Of a stretch of DNA of 64,000 nucleotides, positions 56,286-64,000 are shown piece by piece. Below the pieces are notes generated by a model. It was not told the DNA's origin and searched no databases. It saw nothing but the letters and a program-made list of their open reading frames with translations. This stretch comes from Atopobacter sp. AH10. GTDB taxonomy: Bacteria; Bacillota; Bacilli; Lactobacillales; Aerococcaceae. Position 1 is the stretch's first letter. Every line of letters begins with the position of its first letter. Both the position numbers and the translations under genes were made by a program. Location: NCBI RefSeq assembly GCF_003664595.1, contig NZ_QXPZ01000022.1, forward strand, positions 1 through 64,000, read 5' to 3'.

Positions 56286-59082
56286 ACTTTCGCCACTCTT
56301 CCTGAATTGACTTAATGGTTTCTAGCACTTTTATAGGGCTCATTTGCCATAAATCAATAGCCTGTATCTGACCAACTAATCGATGAAAATTGCTCTTGTA
56401 TTTGCGCTCTTTAGCTGCACTCATCTCTAGTGGGACTTCCTCCTCTTGAAGCCCTTCTAGGCTTAATTGCCCATATCTTTGCTCTTCAATCTTTCCATGA
56501 TCGTCTCTAATTAATTCACTATATAAATCTTGAATACAAGTTTTTTCATTCTCTAGAACAGATCCATCTACTTTATTGTTCGTCTTAATGTGAAGAAGGC
56601 TTTTATTTTCTTGATCAGCTTCACCATTTTCCCCATCAGCTTGATCGTCCATATTTCCCTTCAAGCCATTTCTTCCATCCCATTCCTGCCCTTTTATGGG
56701 TTGACGCCTGTCTTTTCCCTCGTCTTCCAAATGCGTCAAAATTTTATCAGCCTTTTGCACAATTTTTTCTGGCATACCTGCTAATCGAGCGACATGAATC
56801 CCATAAGATCGATCAGCAGCTCCTTCTTTTACCAAGTGACTAAAAGACAGTTGACCATTACGTTCAATGGCCTCCATATAGACGTTTTGAATACAAGAAT
56901 ACTTTTGGCTTAAATCGGTCAATTCATGATAATGAGTGGAAAAGAAAACGACAGCTTTCATCTCTTCCGCTAAATACTCAATAATCGCTTGAGCTAGCGC
57001 CATTCCATCATAAGTAGCTGTCCCACGCCCGATCTCATCAAAGAGCAAAAGACTATACGCATCTCCTTCCAACAAGGCTTCCTTTGTTTCCATCATTTCC
57101 ACCATAAAAGTTGATTTACCTGAATAGAGGTCATCACTAGCTCCTATTCGGGTAAATAATTTGGTAAAAATAGGTAGCTGTGCTGCTTCAGCTGGGACAA
57201 AAGACCCCATTTGAGCCATAATTGCTATCAAAGCTATTTGCCTCATATAGGTCGACTTCCCTGCCATATTAGGCCCAGTAATCAATTGAATACGTTGATT
57301 TTGACCAAGGCAAACATCATTGGAAACAAAAGTTCCGGCTTCTAAGACACTTTCAACAACAGGGTGCCTTGATTGTTTCACTGCTAAAGTCCGGTCACTT
57401 AGGCTAATCTTCGGGCGAACCAGCTGGTGATCTAAGGCAACTTGAGCAAGGGCTTGGTAGACATCTAATTGCGCCATATCTTTAGCATAACTTTGCAATA
57501 AATCACGGTATGGCAATAAACGTCTTTTCAATTCATTAAAAAGTTCTTCTTCTAAAGCCAAAGCATTATCCGTAGCCGTTACTATTTTAGTTTCTAAATC
57601 TTTTAATTCTGATGAAATAAATCGTTCGGCATTCGTTAAAGTTTGTTTCCGATCTAAATGGTCCGTATGGGCGTCTCTTAGTTGAGCTTTAGATATTTCA
57701 ATATAGTAGCCAAACACCTTATTGTAACCAATCTTAAGTTTCTTAACGCCTGTTTTTTCTTTCTCTCTTTCCTCAATATCCAACAACCATTCATTTGCAT
57801 GATCTAAGGTTTCACGATACTGATCCAACTGTTCATTATAGGCCGCTCTTATCACCCCTCCATTTTTGAAAATAGCTGGAGGGTCATCTGCTAAGGCAGT
57901 ATCAATGGCTTTTGCAACTTCTTTCAAATCTTGATAGTCATCTAAATGCTCCATTAAAACATTAGCCCTATCCATAGACGATAAGATTTCTCGTAACTTA
58001 GGGAAAACTTTTAGCGATTGAGATAAACGCATCATATCACGAGGATTTATTTCATTCATGGCCAAACGTGCGACTAATCTTTCTAAATCATAAACTTGTC
58101 CCAAGCATTCCCCAATATCTAAAAGCGAAAAATAATTGTTCATTAATAAATCCAAAGCATCATAACGTTTATTAATAGCTTTCTCGTCTATTAAAGGTTT
58201 TTGCAACCATTGCTTCAAAAGACGTGCACCCATAGCGGTTTGTGTCTTATCTAAAAAGGCCAATAAAGTCCCCTTTTGGCGACCATGGTGCCTATTTTCT
58301 ACTAATTCTAACTGTTCTAAAGCTTCAACACTGATTGCAAGGTATTGGGAAGGCTTATAAAAGCGAACTGGCTGTAAGTGAGCAATTTGCTTCATTTGGG
58401 TTTGAACTAAATAAGACATAATCAAGCGACAAGCCGTTTTCAAGCTTTTTGGCGTCTCTTCATTTTCATAAACGATCGCTGGAAGCTTATCTTTAAATTC
58501 CGTCCGACTAAGTAAAACATCTCGAGAAAAAGATGGCAAGAAACTAGCATCGACTTCTTTTGGTAAAAGAATTTCAGCAGGCTTTAAAGTAGCAATTTCA
58601 ACAGCAACTTCTTCTTTCGTCAAAAGACTTGCCAGCCACTCCCCAGTGTTTAAATCAACCGCACTTAAAGCATAACTATCCCCACTTGGACAAAAAGCTA
58701 GCAAATAATTATTGCTCCTTTGTTGATGATCTTCATCATCCATGAAAGTCCCTGGAGTGACAACTTGCACGACCTCTCGTTTAACCATGCCCTTTGTTAA
58801 CTTAGGATCTTCCATTTGTTCGCAAATTGCAACTTTATAACCTTGTTGGACGAGGGTTTTGATATAATCATGTGCGGCATGATGAGGTACGCCACACATG
58901 GGTACGCTTGTTTCAGAATTTTTATTTCTACTCGTTAAGGTGATTTCTAAAATTCTAGATGCTTTCAAGGCGTCATCGTTAAATAATTCATAAAAATCTC
59001 CTAGCCTGTAAAATAAAAAAGCATCAGGGTATTGATCTTTGATAGCTTGATACTGAGCCATCATTGGAGTTTGTTTTGCCAA
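56278..59082 (-). CDS. mutS: DNA mismatch repair protein MutS
   Basis: Recognises mismatches and recruits MutL. The 934-residue protein starts TPMMAQYQAIK, with the mismatch wedge FYRLGDFYELF (about 24-34), and has Walker A TGPNMAGKSTYMRQ (about 610-623), LFDEIGRGTATYDG and FFSTHYHELTD. A long acidic linker separates the ATPase from the last helices, and QLSLEGL there resembles the sliding-clamp-binding peptide. The start codon is TTG: two TTGs are adjacent, and the second (59082) has AAGGGGG seven bases upstream and the usual N-terminus. Confidence 0.97.
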   Translation of the reverse strand: MAKQTPMMAQYQAIKDQYPDAFLFYRLGDFYELFNDDALKASRILEITLTSRNKNSETSVPMCGVPHHAAHDYIKTLVQQGYKVAICEQMEDPKLTKGMVKREVVQVVTPGTFMDDEDHQQRSNNYLLAFCPSGDSYALSAVDLNTGEWLASLLTKEEVAVEIATLKPAEILLPKEVDASFLPSFSRDVLLSRTEFKDKLPAIVYENEETPKSLKTACRLIMSYLVQTQMKQIAHLQPVRFYKPSQYLAISVEALEQLELVENRHHGRQKGTLLAFLDKTQTAMGARLLKQWLQKPLIDEKAINKRYDALDLLMNNYFSLLDIGECLGQVYDLERLVARLAMNEINPRDMMRLSQSLKVFPKLREILSSMDRANVLMEHLDDYQDLKEVAKAIDTALADDPPAIFKNGGVIRAAYNEQLDQYRETLDHANEWLLDIEEREKEKTGVKKLKIGYNKVFGYYIEISKAQLRDAHTDHLDRKQTLTNAERFISSELKDLETKIVTATDNALALEEELFNELKRRLLPYRDLLQSYAKDMAQLDVYQALAQVALDHQLVRPKISLSDRTLAVKQSRHPVVESVLEAGTFVSNDVCLGQNQRIQLITGPNMAGKSTYMRQIALIAIMAQMGSFVPAEAAQLPIFTKLFTRIGASDDLYSGKSTFMVEMMETKEALLEGDAYSLLLFDEIGRGTATYDGMALAQAIIEYLAEEMKAVVFFSTHYHELTDLSQKYSCIQNVYMEAIERNGQLSFSHLVKEGAADRSYGIHVARLAGMPEKIVQKADKILTHLEDEGKDRRQPIKGQEWDGRNGLKGNMDDQADGENGEADQENKSLLHIKTNNKVDGSVLENEKTCIQDLYSELIRDDHGKIEEQRYGQLSLEGLQEEEVPLEMSAAKERKYKSNFHRLVGQIQAIDLWQMSPIKVLETIKSIQEEWRKYE

Positions 59083-59202
59083 CAAAAAGCCCCCTTTCTT
59101 ATCGTCTATTGTAACGGAAATACAGTTAAGTTAAAAGTTTGAATGAATAGTAACTAGCGCTAACCTAATAGGAAGAAGACTCTACAGTGAGTGCCGGAAC
59201 AG

Positions 59203-59232
59203 AAAAAGTCCAACCTCTAAATGAGGTTGGAC
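59203..59232 (-). terminator. Terminator of rny
   Basis: On the minus strand GTCCAACCTC (59223-59232) pairs with GAGGTTGGAC (59208-59217) around a five-base loop, followed by TTTTTCTG. A second weaker stem (GGACTA/TAGTCC, 59242-59268) precedes it. Between 59086 and 59202 I see only a possible -10 (TACAAT) for mutS. Confidence 0.8.
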
Positions 59233-59317
59233 CAAATTTCAAGGACTACTTGAAGTATAAATAGTCCATATTCACTAGACCACGTACAAATCATCTAAGC
59301 AGATAACTTTTTAGAAC

Positions 59318-60883
59318 TTACTTAGCATACTCAATGGCACGTGTTTCGCGAATTACTGTAATTTTAACATGTCCAGGATAACTTAATTCGTTTTCGATAT
59401 TATTCTTGATATCTCTAGCAATGATGGTTGCTTTAGCATCACTAATCTTATTAGGTTCAACAATGACCCTAATTTCCCGACCTGCTTGAATCGCATAGCT
59501 CTTCTTAACGCCATCTTCTTGGTTAGCAATTTCTTCTAATCGTTCCAATCGATGAACATAATTTTCTAAGGATTCATTGCGTGCTCCTGGTCGAGCAGCA
59601 GATAAAGTATCAGCCACTGCTACTAAAACAGCGATAATCGAATGCGCAGGCACATCCCCATGATGGGAAGCAACAGCATTCACTACTATATCTGGTTCCT
59701 TATATTTACGGACTAGTTCAGCCCCAATTTCTACGTGGGATCCTTCTAAATCTCTATCGACAGCCTTACCAATGTCATGCAACAAGCCAGCCCGCTTAGC
59801 TAATTGAGGATCTTCTCCCAATTCGCTCGCTAAAACTCCTGCCAACTTGGCAACTTCGATCGAATGATTCAAGACATTTTGCCCGTAAGAGGTTCTATAA
59901 TACATTCTACCTAAGAGCTTGATCAAGTCTGGATGCAAAGACTGAATCCCTACTTCAAAAATTGCCCTTTCACCCATATCTCGAATCTTGGCGTCCATCT
60001 CCTTGCGCGCTTTTTCAACCATTTCTTCAATACGCGCTGGATGAATCCTCCCATCAGAGATCAATTTTTCTAAGGCCATCCGAGCGATTTCCCTTCTTAC
60101 AGGATCAAAGCCGCTCAAGACGACCGCTTCCGGTGTTTCATCAATAATAATATCAATACCAGTCAATGCTTCTAGCGTTCGAATATTCCGACCTTCCTTA
60201 CCAATAATGCGACCCTTCATGTCGTCGTTTGGCAAAGTGAGTACAGAAACTGTTCGTTCAGATACAGTATCAGCCGCAGAACGTTGGATAGCGTCCAAAA
60301 TGATTGATTGTGCACGGCGATCTGCTTCATCCCTAGCCTCTTGCTCATATTCTTTAATATGCACGGCTTTTTCATGTTCGAGTTCTTGATCGAGTGTAGC
60401 CATCATTAATTGCTTAGCTTCATCACGAGTTAACATGGAAATACGTTCTAATTCATCAGCTTGCTTATTTACAAGGTCTTCCGCTTCTTTTTCCTTAAGC
60501 TTTAAGGCTTCAGTACGCGTCATAAAGGCCTGTTCCTTGTTCTCAAGTAAGCTCTCCCGTTTTTCTAAATTAGACTCTTTCCGGTCAATATTGCTTTCAC
60601 GTTGACTTAATCGCTTTTCCTGAGCAGCGACATCTTGTCGGCGTTCTCGAAGTTCTGATTCTGCTTCATCTTTGTACTTGTGTAACTTATCTCTTGCCTC
60701 AATTAACGCATCTTTTTTCAACCGTTCTGCATCTCTCATGGCATTATTTAAGATTCCAGCAGCAGATTTCTCAGCGCCTAAGATTTCTTTCTCATGTTGC
60801 GTTTTTCGTAACCAGTACCCTATTAGACATCCTAAAATCATAGTGATGATCGCGAAGGCCACTGTCATTACGTTGACGTTCAT
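59318..60883 (-). CDS. rny: Ribonuclease Y
   Basis: A membrane-anchored endoribonuclease that starts mRNA decay in Firmicutes. The 521-residue protein has an N-terminal membrane segment (about 4-24), a long charged coiled coil (about 30-200), a KH domain with [15 protein letters not shown] (about 227-241), and an HD domain with the metal pair [10 protein letters not shown] (about 370) and HHGD. It has a strong promoter (TTGACA-17-TATCAT) and a terminator, so it is monocistronic. Its place beside recA is conserved. Confidence 0.97.
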   Translation of the reverse strand: MNVNVMTVAFAIITMILGCLIGYWLRKTQHEKEILGAEKSAAGILNNAMRDAERLKKDALIEARDKLHKYKDEAESELRERRQDVAAQEKRLSQRESNIDRKESNLEKRESLLENKEQAFMTRTEALKLKEKEAEDLVNKQADELERISMLTRDEAKQLMMATLDQELEHEKAVHIKEYEQEARDEADRRAQSIILDAIQRSAADTVSERTVSVLTLPNDDMKGRIIGKEGRNIRTLEALTGIDIIIDETPEAVVLSGFDPVRREIARMALEKLISDGRIHPARIEEMVEKARKEMDAKIRDMGERAIFEVGIQSLHPDLIKLLGRMYYRTSYGQNVLNHSIEVAKLAGVLASELGEDPQLAKRAGLLHDIGKAVDRDLEGSHVEIGAELVRKYKEPDIVVNAVASHHGDVPAHSIIAVLVAVADTLSAARPGARNESLENYVHRLERLEEIANQEDGVKKSYAIQAGREIRVIVEPNKISDAKATIIARDIKNNIENELSYPGHVKITVIRETRAIEYAK

Positions 60884-60950
60884 GTAGTCACCTCCGTCCC
60901 TGTGATTTTAAGTTTTCAAACATTATATGCTTATAATAGGCACATGGTTA

Positions 60951-60979
60951 ATGATACCCTTAAATTCCTAATCTGTCAA
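60951..60979 (-). promoter_or_regulatory. rny promoter
   Basis: On the minus strand a consensus -35 TTGACA (60974-60979), a 17-base spacer and -10 TATCAT (60951-60956). Confidence 0.8.
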
Positions 60980-61032
60980 TATAAAGGGCGAGGGACTTAG
61001 CACTTTAGACATAAGCAAGGCAAAGACATAGC

Positions 61033-62091
61033 TTATACTTCTTTGTCTTCTTCTTTACTAACTATACTTTTCTCTTCATCATTTTTTTGACCATCGCTTG
61101 CAATTTGATAATGTTCCCGTACTTTCTTATCAATTTCCGCTTGAATATCCGGATGATCTGCTAAATATTTCTTGGCATTTTCTCTACCTTGACCAATTCT
61201 ATCTTCGCCATAGCTATACCATGCCCCAGCCTTTTTAATAATGTCTAAATCAGCGGCCATATCCACTAATTCACCCAACTGAGAGATCCCTTTCCCATAC
61301 ATAATATCTACCATAGCTAGTTTAAATGGCGGAGCAACCTTATTCTTAACCACTTTAATCTTAGTCTTGCTCCCAATAAATTCGGAGCCTTCTTTAATTT
61401 GATCCGCTCGTCTGACTTCTAAACGGATAGTCGCATAAAATTTTAAAGCTCTACCACCTGGAGTAGTTTCTGGATTTCCAAACATAACCCCTACTTTTTC
61501 ACGAATTTGATTGATAAAAATGCAAATCGTTTTTGTCTTATTGATAGAACCTGATAGTTTCCGTAAAGCTTGTGACATTAATCGCGCTTGCAAGCCGACA
61601 TGCGTATCTCCCATTTCTCCATCGATTTCTGCACGAGGCACTAAGGCAGCCACCGAATCAATAACCACAATATCAACCGCACCAGAAGACACTAAAGCAT
61701 CGGCGATTTCTAAACCTTGTTCTCCTGTATCAGGTTGAGAAAGTAACAATTCATCCACATTTACCCCTAGATTTTCAGCATAAATAGGATCTAAGGCATG
61801 TTCCGCATCTATGAAAGCTGCTACTCCGCCTCTCTTTTGAACTTCTGCTACAGCATGTAAAGCCACTGTTGTCTTCCCAGAGGATTCAGGGCCATAGACT
61901 TCAATAATACGTCCTCTTGGATAGCCACCTACGCCCAAAGCAACATCTAATTGGAGAGAGCCAGAAGAAACTGTAGATATTTTCGTATCAGCCTTCTCCC
62001 CTAATTTCATAATGGCTCCTTTACCAAAGCTTCGTTCAATTTTTTTCAACGCTTCATTTAGAGCCTTTTCTCTTTTTTCTTTATCCACCAT
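61033..62091 (-). CDS. recA: Recombinase RecA
   Basis: Forms filaments on single-stranded DNA, pairs homologous strands and triggers the SOS response. The 352-residue protein has Walker A GPESSGKT (67-74), [10 protein letters not shown] (Walker B), loop L1 [27 protein letters not shown] and the L2 segment [12 protein letters not shown], ending in an acidic tail. It has its own promoter with a LexA-box-like site downstream of cinA. The pgsA-cinA-recA-rny order matches Bacillus. Confidence 0.99.
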   Translation of the reverse strand: MVDKEKREKALNEALKKIERSFGKGAIMKLGEKADTKISTVSSGSLQLDVALGVGGYPRGRIIEVYGPESSGKTTVALHAVAEVQKRGGVAAFIDAEHALDPIYAENLGVNVDELLLSQPDTGEQGLEIADALVSSGAVDIVVIDSVAALVPRAEIDGEMGDTHVGLQARLMSQALRKLSGSINKTKTICIFINQIREKVGVMFGNPETTPGGRALKFYATIRLEVRRADQIKEGSEFIGSKTKIKVVKNKVAPPFKLAMVDIMYGKGISQLGELVDMAADLDIIKKAGAWYSYGEDRIGQGRENAKKYLADHPDIQAEIDKKVREHYQIASDGQKNDEEKSIVSKEEDKEV

Positions 62092-62132
62092 ACTGGTTCT
62101 CCTTTACTTCTTTTTTACCCCGCAAAAGAAGG

Positions 62133-62146
62133 GGAACATACTTTCG
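62133..62146 (-). promoter_or_regulatory. LexA (SOS) box candidate before recA
   Basis: CGAAAGTATGTTCC on the minus strand fits the Gram-positive SOS box CGAACnnnnGTTCG with mismatches at two positions. It lies right after the -10 box of recA, where a repressor would block transcription. Confidence 0.6.
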
Positions 62147-62175
62147 TATCTATTGTAGCAAATGTAATAGTTCAA
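62147..62175 (-). promoter_or_regulatory. recA promoter
   Basis: On the minus strand -35 TTGAAC (62170-62175), a 17-base spacer and -10 TAGATA (62147-62152). The -35 lies within the 3' end of cinA. An overlapping TACAAT is an alternative -10. Confidence 0.55.
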
Positions 62176-63385
62176 ATAAAGCTTTATGTATAGCATGTTG
62201 GCGAATTCTCTCTCTGTTCCCTGAAAAATTATTTTCTAAGACATAGGTATTTTCTGCCAAGGCAATGGCTATATAAACTGTACCGACTGCTTTTCCTTCC
62301 TGTTGACTTGGCCCTGCCACACCTGTTAAAGCAATACCAATATCTGCTCGACATAATTTTCTTACATGGTTTGCCATTTCTCGTGCGCATTGCTCACTCA
62401 CTACACCATAGGCATCAATAATGCTTTTTGAAACGCCTAGTAGATCTCTTTTTACTTCACTAGCATAGGACACCACGCCACCTTTTAAAACAATGGAAGC
62501 ACCTGGTATAGCAGTTAACTGCCCCATCATTAACCCCCCTGTTAAACTTTCAGCAACCGCTAAACTTAGATCCTTTTCTTGCAATAATTTCATGGCTTTT
62601 TTAGCTAAAGAAGTTGACTTTCCTTCTGCATAGATGAATTGAGATAAAGCTTTCTGGATGATTTGAGCCGGCGACTTAAAAATTTCATCTGCTTCTTCTT
62701 GCGAGGAAGCTTTAGTGGACAAGCGTATGCAGACTTCCGTTGGTTTGGCATAAAGTGCAATGGTTGGATCAGATTGCTGATGAATCAAATCCCTTAATCG
62801 ACTAGCCACTTCAGATTCTCCAATACCATAGAGGTGAATATAGCGACTGTAAAGAACTTTTTGCCCTTTAAAGCGTTCAAGCATTTGACTTCTTAAAGCC
62901 CCCTCTAAGATAGATTGACATTCTTTAGGGGGGCCTGGAAGTAGAACCACTATTTTCCCTTTTTGTTCCCAATAACTCCCCACAGCTAAACCTTCCTTAT
63001 TTTCTAATGGATAGCCTCCTTCAAGATAATCCGCTTGCTGCCAATTATTTTCAGCAATCTTGCGATGCCCTTGTTCAAAGTGCAGTCGAATCTTTTCTAT
63101 AGCGGATGAATCTCTTAATAAAGATATCCCCAAAACTTGAGAAACTATCTCTTTAGTCAGATCATCTTCTGTAGGCCCTAAACCACCAGATAAAACAACC
63201 ATATCTGCCCTGGATAAGGCTAATTTAAAAGCTGCCTGAAGCCTTTGTTTGTTGTCCCCTACCGTTTGACGAAAAGTCACATCTACCCCCCACTCGTTTA
63301 AATATTGGCTGATAAGTTGACTATTCGTATCTAGAGTTTGTCCAAGTAATAATTCTGTCCCAACTGTTATAATTTCAGCTTTCAT
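62150..63385 (-). CDS. cinA: CinA-like competence/damage-inducible protein (nicotinamide-nucleotide amidohydrolase type)
   Basis: A two-domain protein. Residues 1-170 are a molybdopterin-binding-type (COG1058) domain with IITVGTELLLGQTLDTNSQ and LSGGLGPTEDDLTKE, usually a pyrophosphatase of nucleotide cofactors. The C-terminal domain (about 250-411) has the PncC-type deamidase motif LAVAESLTGGLM and KGGVVSYASEVK. CinA is induced with competence in streptococci. It is transcribed towards recA, and its end overlaps the recA promoter. It is normal in length for the two-domain form. Confidence 0.94.
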   Translation of the reverse strand: MKAEIITVGTELLLGQTLDTNSQLISQYLNEWGVDVTFRQTVGDNKQRLQAAFKLALSRADMVVLSGGLGPTEDDLTKEIVSQVLGISLLRDSSAIEKIRLHFEQGHRKIAENNWQQADYLEGGYPLENKEGLAVGSYWEQKGKIVVLLPGPPKECQSILEGALRSQMLERFKGQKVLYSRYIHLYGIGESEVASRLRDLIHQQSDPTIALYAKPTEVCIRLSTKASSQEEADEIFKSPAQIIQKALSQFIYAEGKSTSLAKKAMKLLQEKDLSLAVAESLTGGLMMGQLTAIPGASIVLKGGVVSYASEVKRDLLGVSKSIIDAYGVVSEQCAREMANHVRKLCRADIGIALTGVAGPSQQEGKAVGTVYIAIALAENTYVLENNFSGNRERIRQHAIHKALFELLHLLQ

Positions 63386-63438
63386 GTTTCCTCCTAAAAT
63401 AAACTACGCTAAAGATGACTTAAATGATTTACATAATT

Positions 63439-63466
63439 AAAAAAGTTGGGATTTCCCCAACTTTTT
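63439..63466 (-). terminator. Terminator of pgsA
   Basis: AAAAAAGTTGGG (63439-63450) pairs with CCCAACTTTTT (63456-63466) around a short loop; on the minus strand it ends in a run of Ts. It lies between the pgsA stop and cinA. Confidence 0.85.
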
Positions 63467-63468
63467 GC

Positions 63469-64000
63469 TTACATGGATCGACTGAAGACAGACCAATTAT
63501 TCTTAAAGTATTCATAGCCTGAATAGATGGTAGCTAATAAAGCAAGATATAAGAGCACATCTCCGATTGGGAAATGCCACAGACTAAAAGGCCAATCCTT
63601 CAGAATCAAGAAAATAATCGATAACATTTGAGTAGCTGTTTTCCATTTTCCAGCTTTACCAGCTGCTAAAACTTGTCCTTGCTCAACTAAAATCGTTCGC
63701 AATCCAGTTACAGCTAGCTCACGACAGACAATAATAGCTACTACCCAACCTGGCGCTTCACCTAAAGCTGCCAAGAGGATAAAAGCCGACATGACCAACA
63801 TTTTATCCGCCATAGGGTCGGCAAATTTCCCAAAGTTGGTAACAAGATTATACTTTCTGGCAATTTGCCCATCAAACCAATCCGTTGCACTAGCAATCGC
63901 AAAAATTACAGCTGCTAAGATGCGCAATTGATTGGGGTAAGGCATCGCTAAATTATTGCTTTGAACGCTTAATTCCATGACCAATAAGAAAACAGGAATA
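63469..64000 (-). CDS. pgsA: CDP-diacylglycerol--glycerol-3-phosphate 3-phosphatidyltransferase, 5' end cut by window edge
   Basis: Makes phosphatidylglycerol phosphate, the first committed step to phosphatidylglycerol and cardiolipin. The visible 177 residues hold the CDP-alcohol phosphotransferase signature DWFDGQIARKYN followed by GKFADPMADKML (DxxDGxxAR...GxxxDxxxD), and about four membrane segments. The frame stays open to base 64000, reading IPVFLLVMEL before the first internal ATG at 63984. The true start is therefore outside the window, and that ATG is internal. The pgsA-cinA-recA order is conserved in Firmicutes. Confidence 0.95.
   Translation of the reverse strand, partial: IPVFLLVMELSVQSNNLAMPYPNQLRILAAVIFAIASATDWFDGQIARKYNLVTNFGKFADPMADKMLVMSAFILLAALGEAPGWVVAIIVCRELAVTGLRTILVEQGQVLAAGKAGKWKTATQMLSIIFLILKDWPFSLWHFPIGDVLLYLALLATIYSGYEYFKNNWSVFSRSM

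Overview
The window is a low-GC chromosomal core segment from a member of the Firmicutes, most likely a Lactobacillales (lactic-acid-bacterium-like) species; an Aerococcaceae-type genome would fit, but that is a guess. Supporting signs are Bacillus-type gene order (ypiA-ypiB-cca, recQ-ypbB-fer, scpAB-rluB, ruvAB-queA, mutSL, pgsA-cinA-recA-rny), A-rich GGAGG ribosome sites, SigA-type promoters often with an extended -10 (TGn), intrinsic terminators, a RexAB-type rather than classical AddAB recombination nuclease, and a glycolytic pfkA-pyk pair. Almost all genes lie on the minus strand. The plus-strand exceptions are a membrane-anchored unknown protein, recU-pbp1A, a ferredoxin and a small membrane protein.

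Layout. Bases 1-430 hold the frameshifted 3' end of an IS21-family istB gene and the repeat-bearing IS end. Bases 666-2094 carry two unrecognised exported proteins, one of them faintly sortase-like; this is the only accessory-looking part. Then, mostly on the minus strand: rexB-rexA (9.25-2.2 kb), pepT, the engB-dnaG-rpoD-trmK-nif3 operon (16-10.7 kb), tig-clpX (18.7-16.1 kb), divergent recU-pbp1A (18.9-21.95 kb), a seven-gene operon TPR-ypiB-cca-dinG-tseB-asnS-dnaD (29.9-22.1 kb), hup, der, LysM-cmk-rpsA (34.7-32 kb), ypbB-recQ with divergent fer, ribU under an FMN riboswitch, ribT-scpA-scpB-rluB (41-38.5 kb), cvfB-fur-xerD and punA, pfkA-pyk, dnaE with divergent yjzD, msrB and ruvA-ruvB-queA, mutS-mutL, rny, recA, cinA, and pgsA running off the right edge.

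Function. The window is rich in DNA replication and repair (dnaG, dnaE, dnaD, recA, recU, recQ, rexAB, ruvAB, mutSL, xerD, scpAB), RNA and translation functions (rpoD, trmK, cca, asnS, der, engB, rpsA, rny, rluB, queA, cvfB), protein quality control (tig, clpX, msrB, pepT), envelope synthesis (pbp1A, tseB, pgsA) and glycolysis (pfkA, pyk). I saw no tRNA, rRNA, CRISPR array, prophage or obvious defence island. I found no convincing undescribed multi-gene system. The best leads are a DinG that keeps its exonuclease site but has lost every ATPase motif, an 11-bp inverted repeat bracketing the pfkA promoter with a cre-like site upstream, a comparable 14-bp inverted repeat before pepT, and the divergent sortase-like protein beside the IS remnant.
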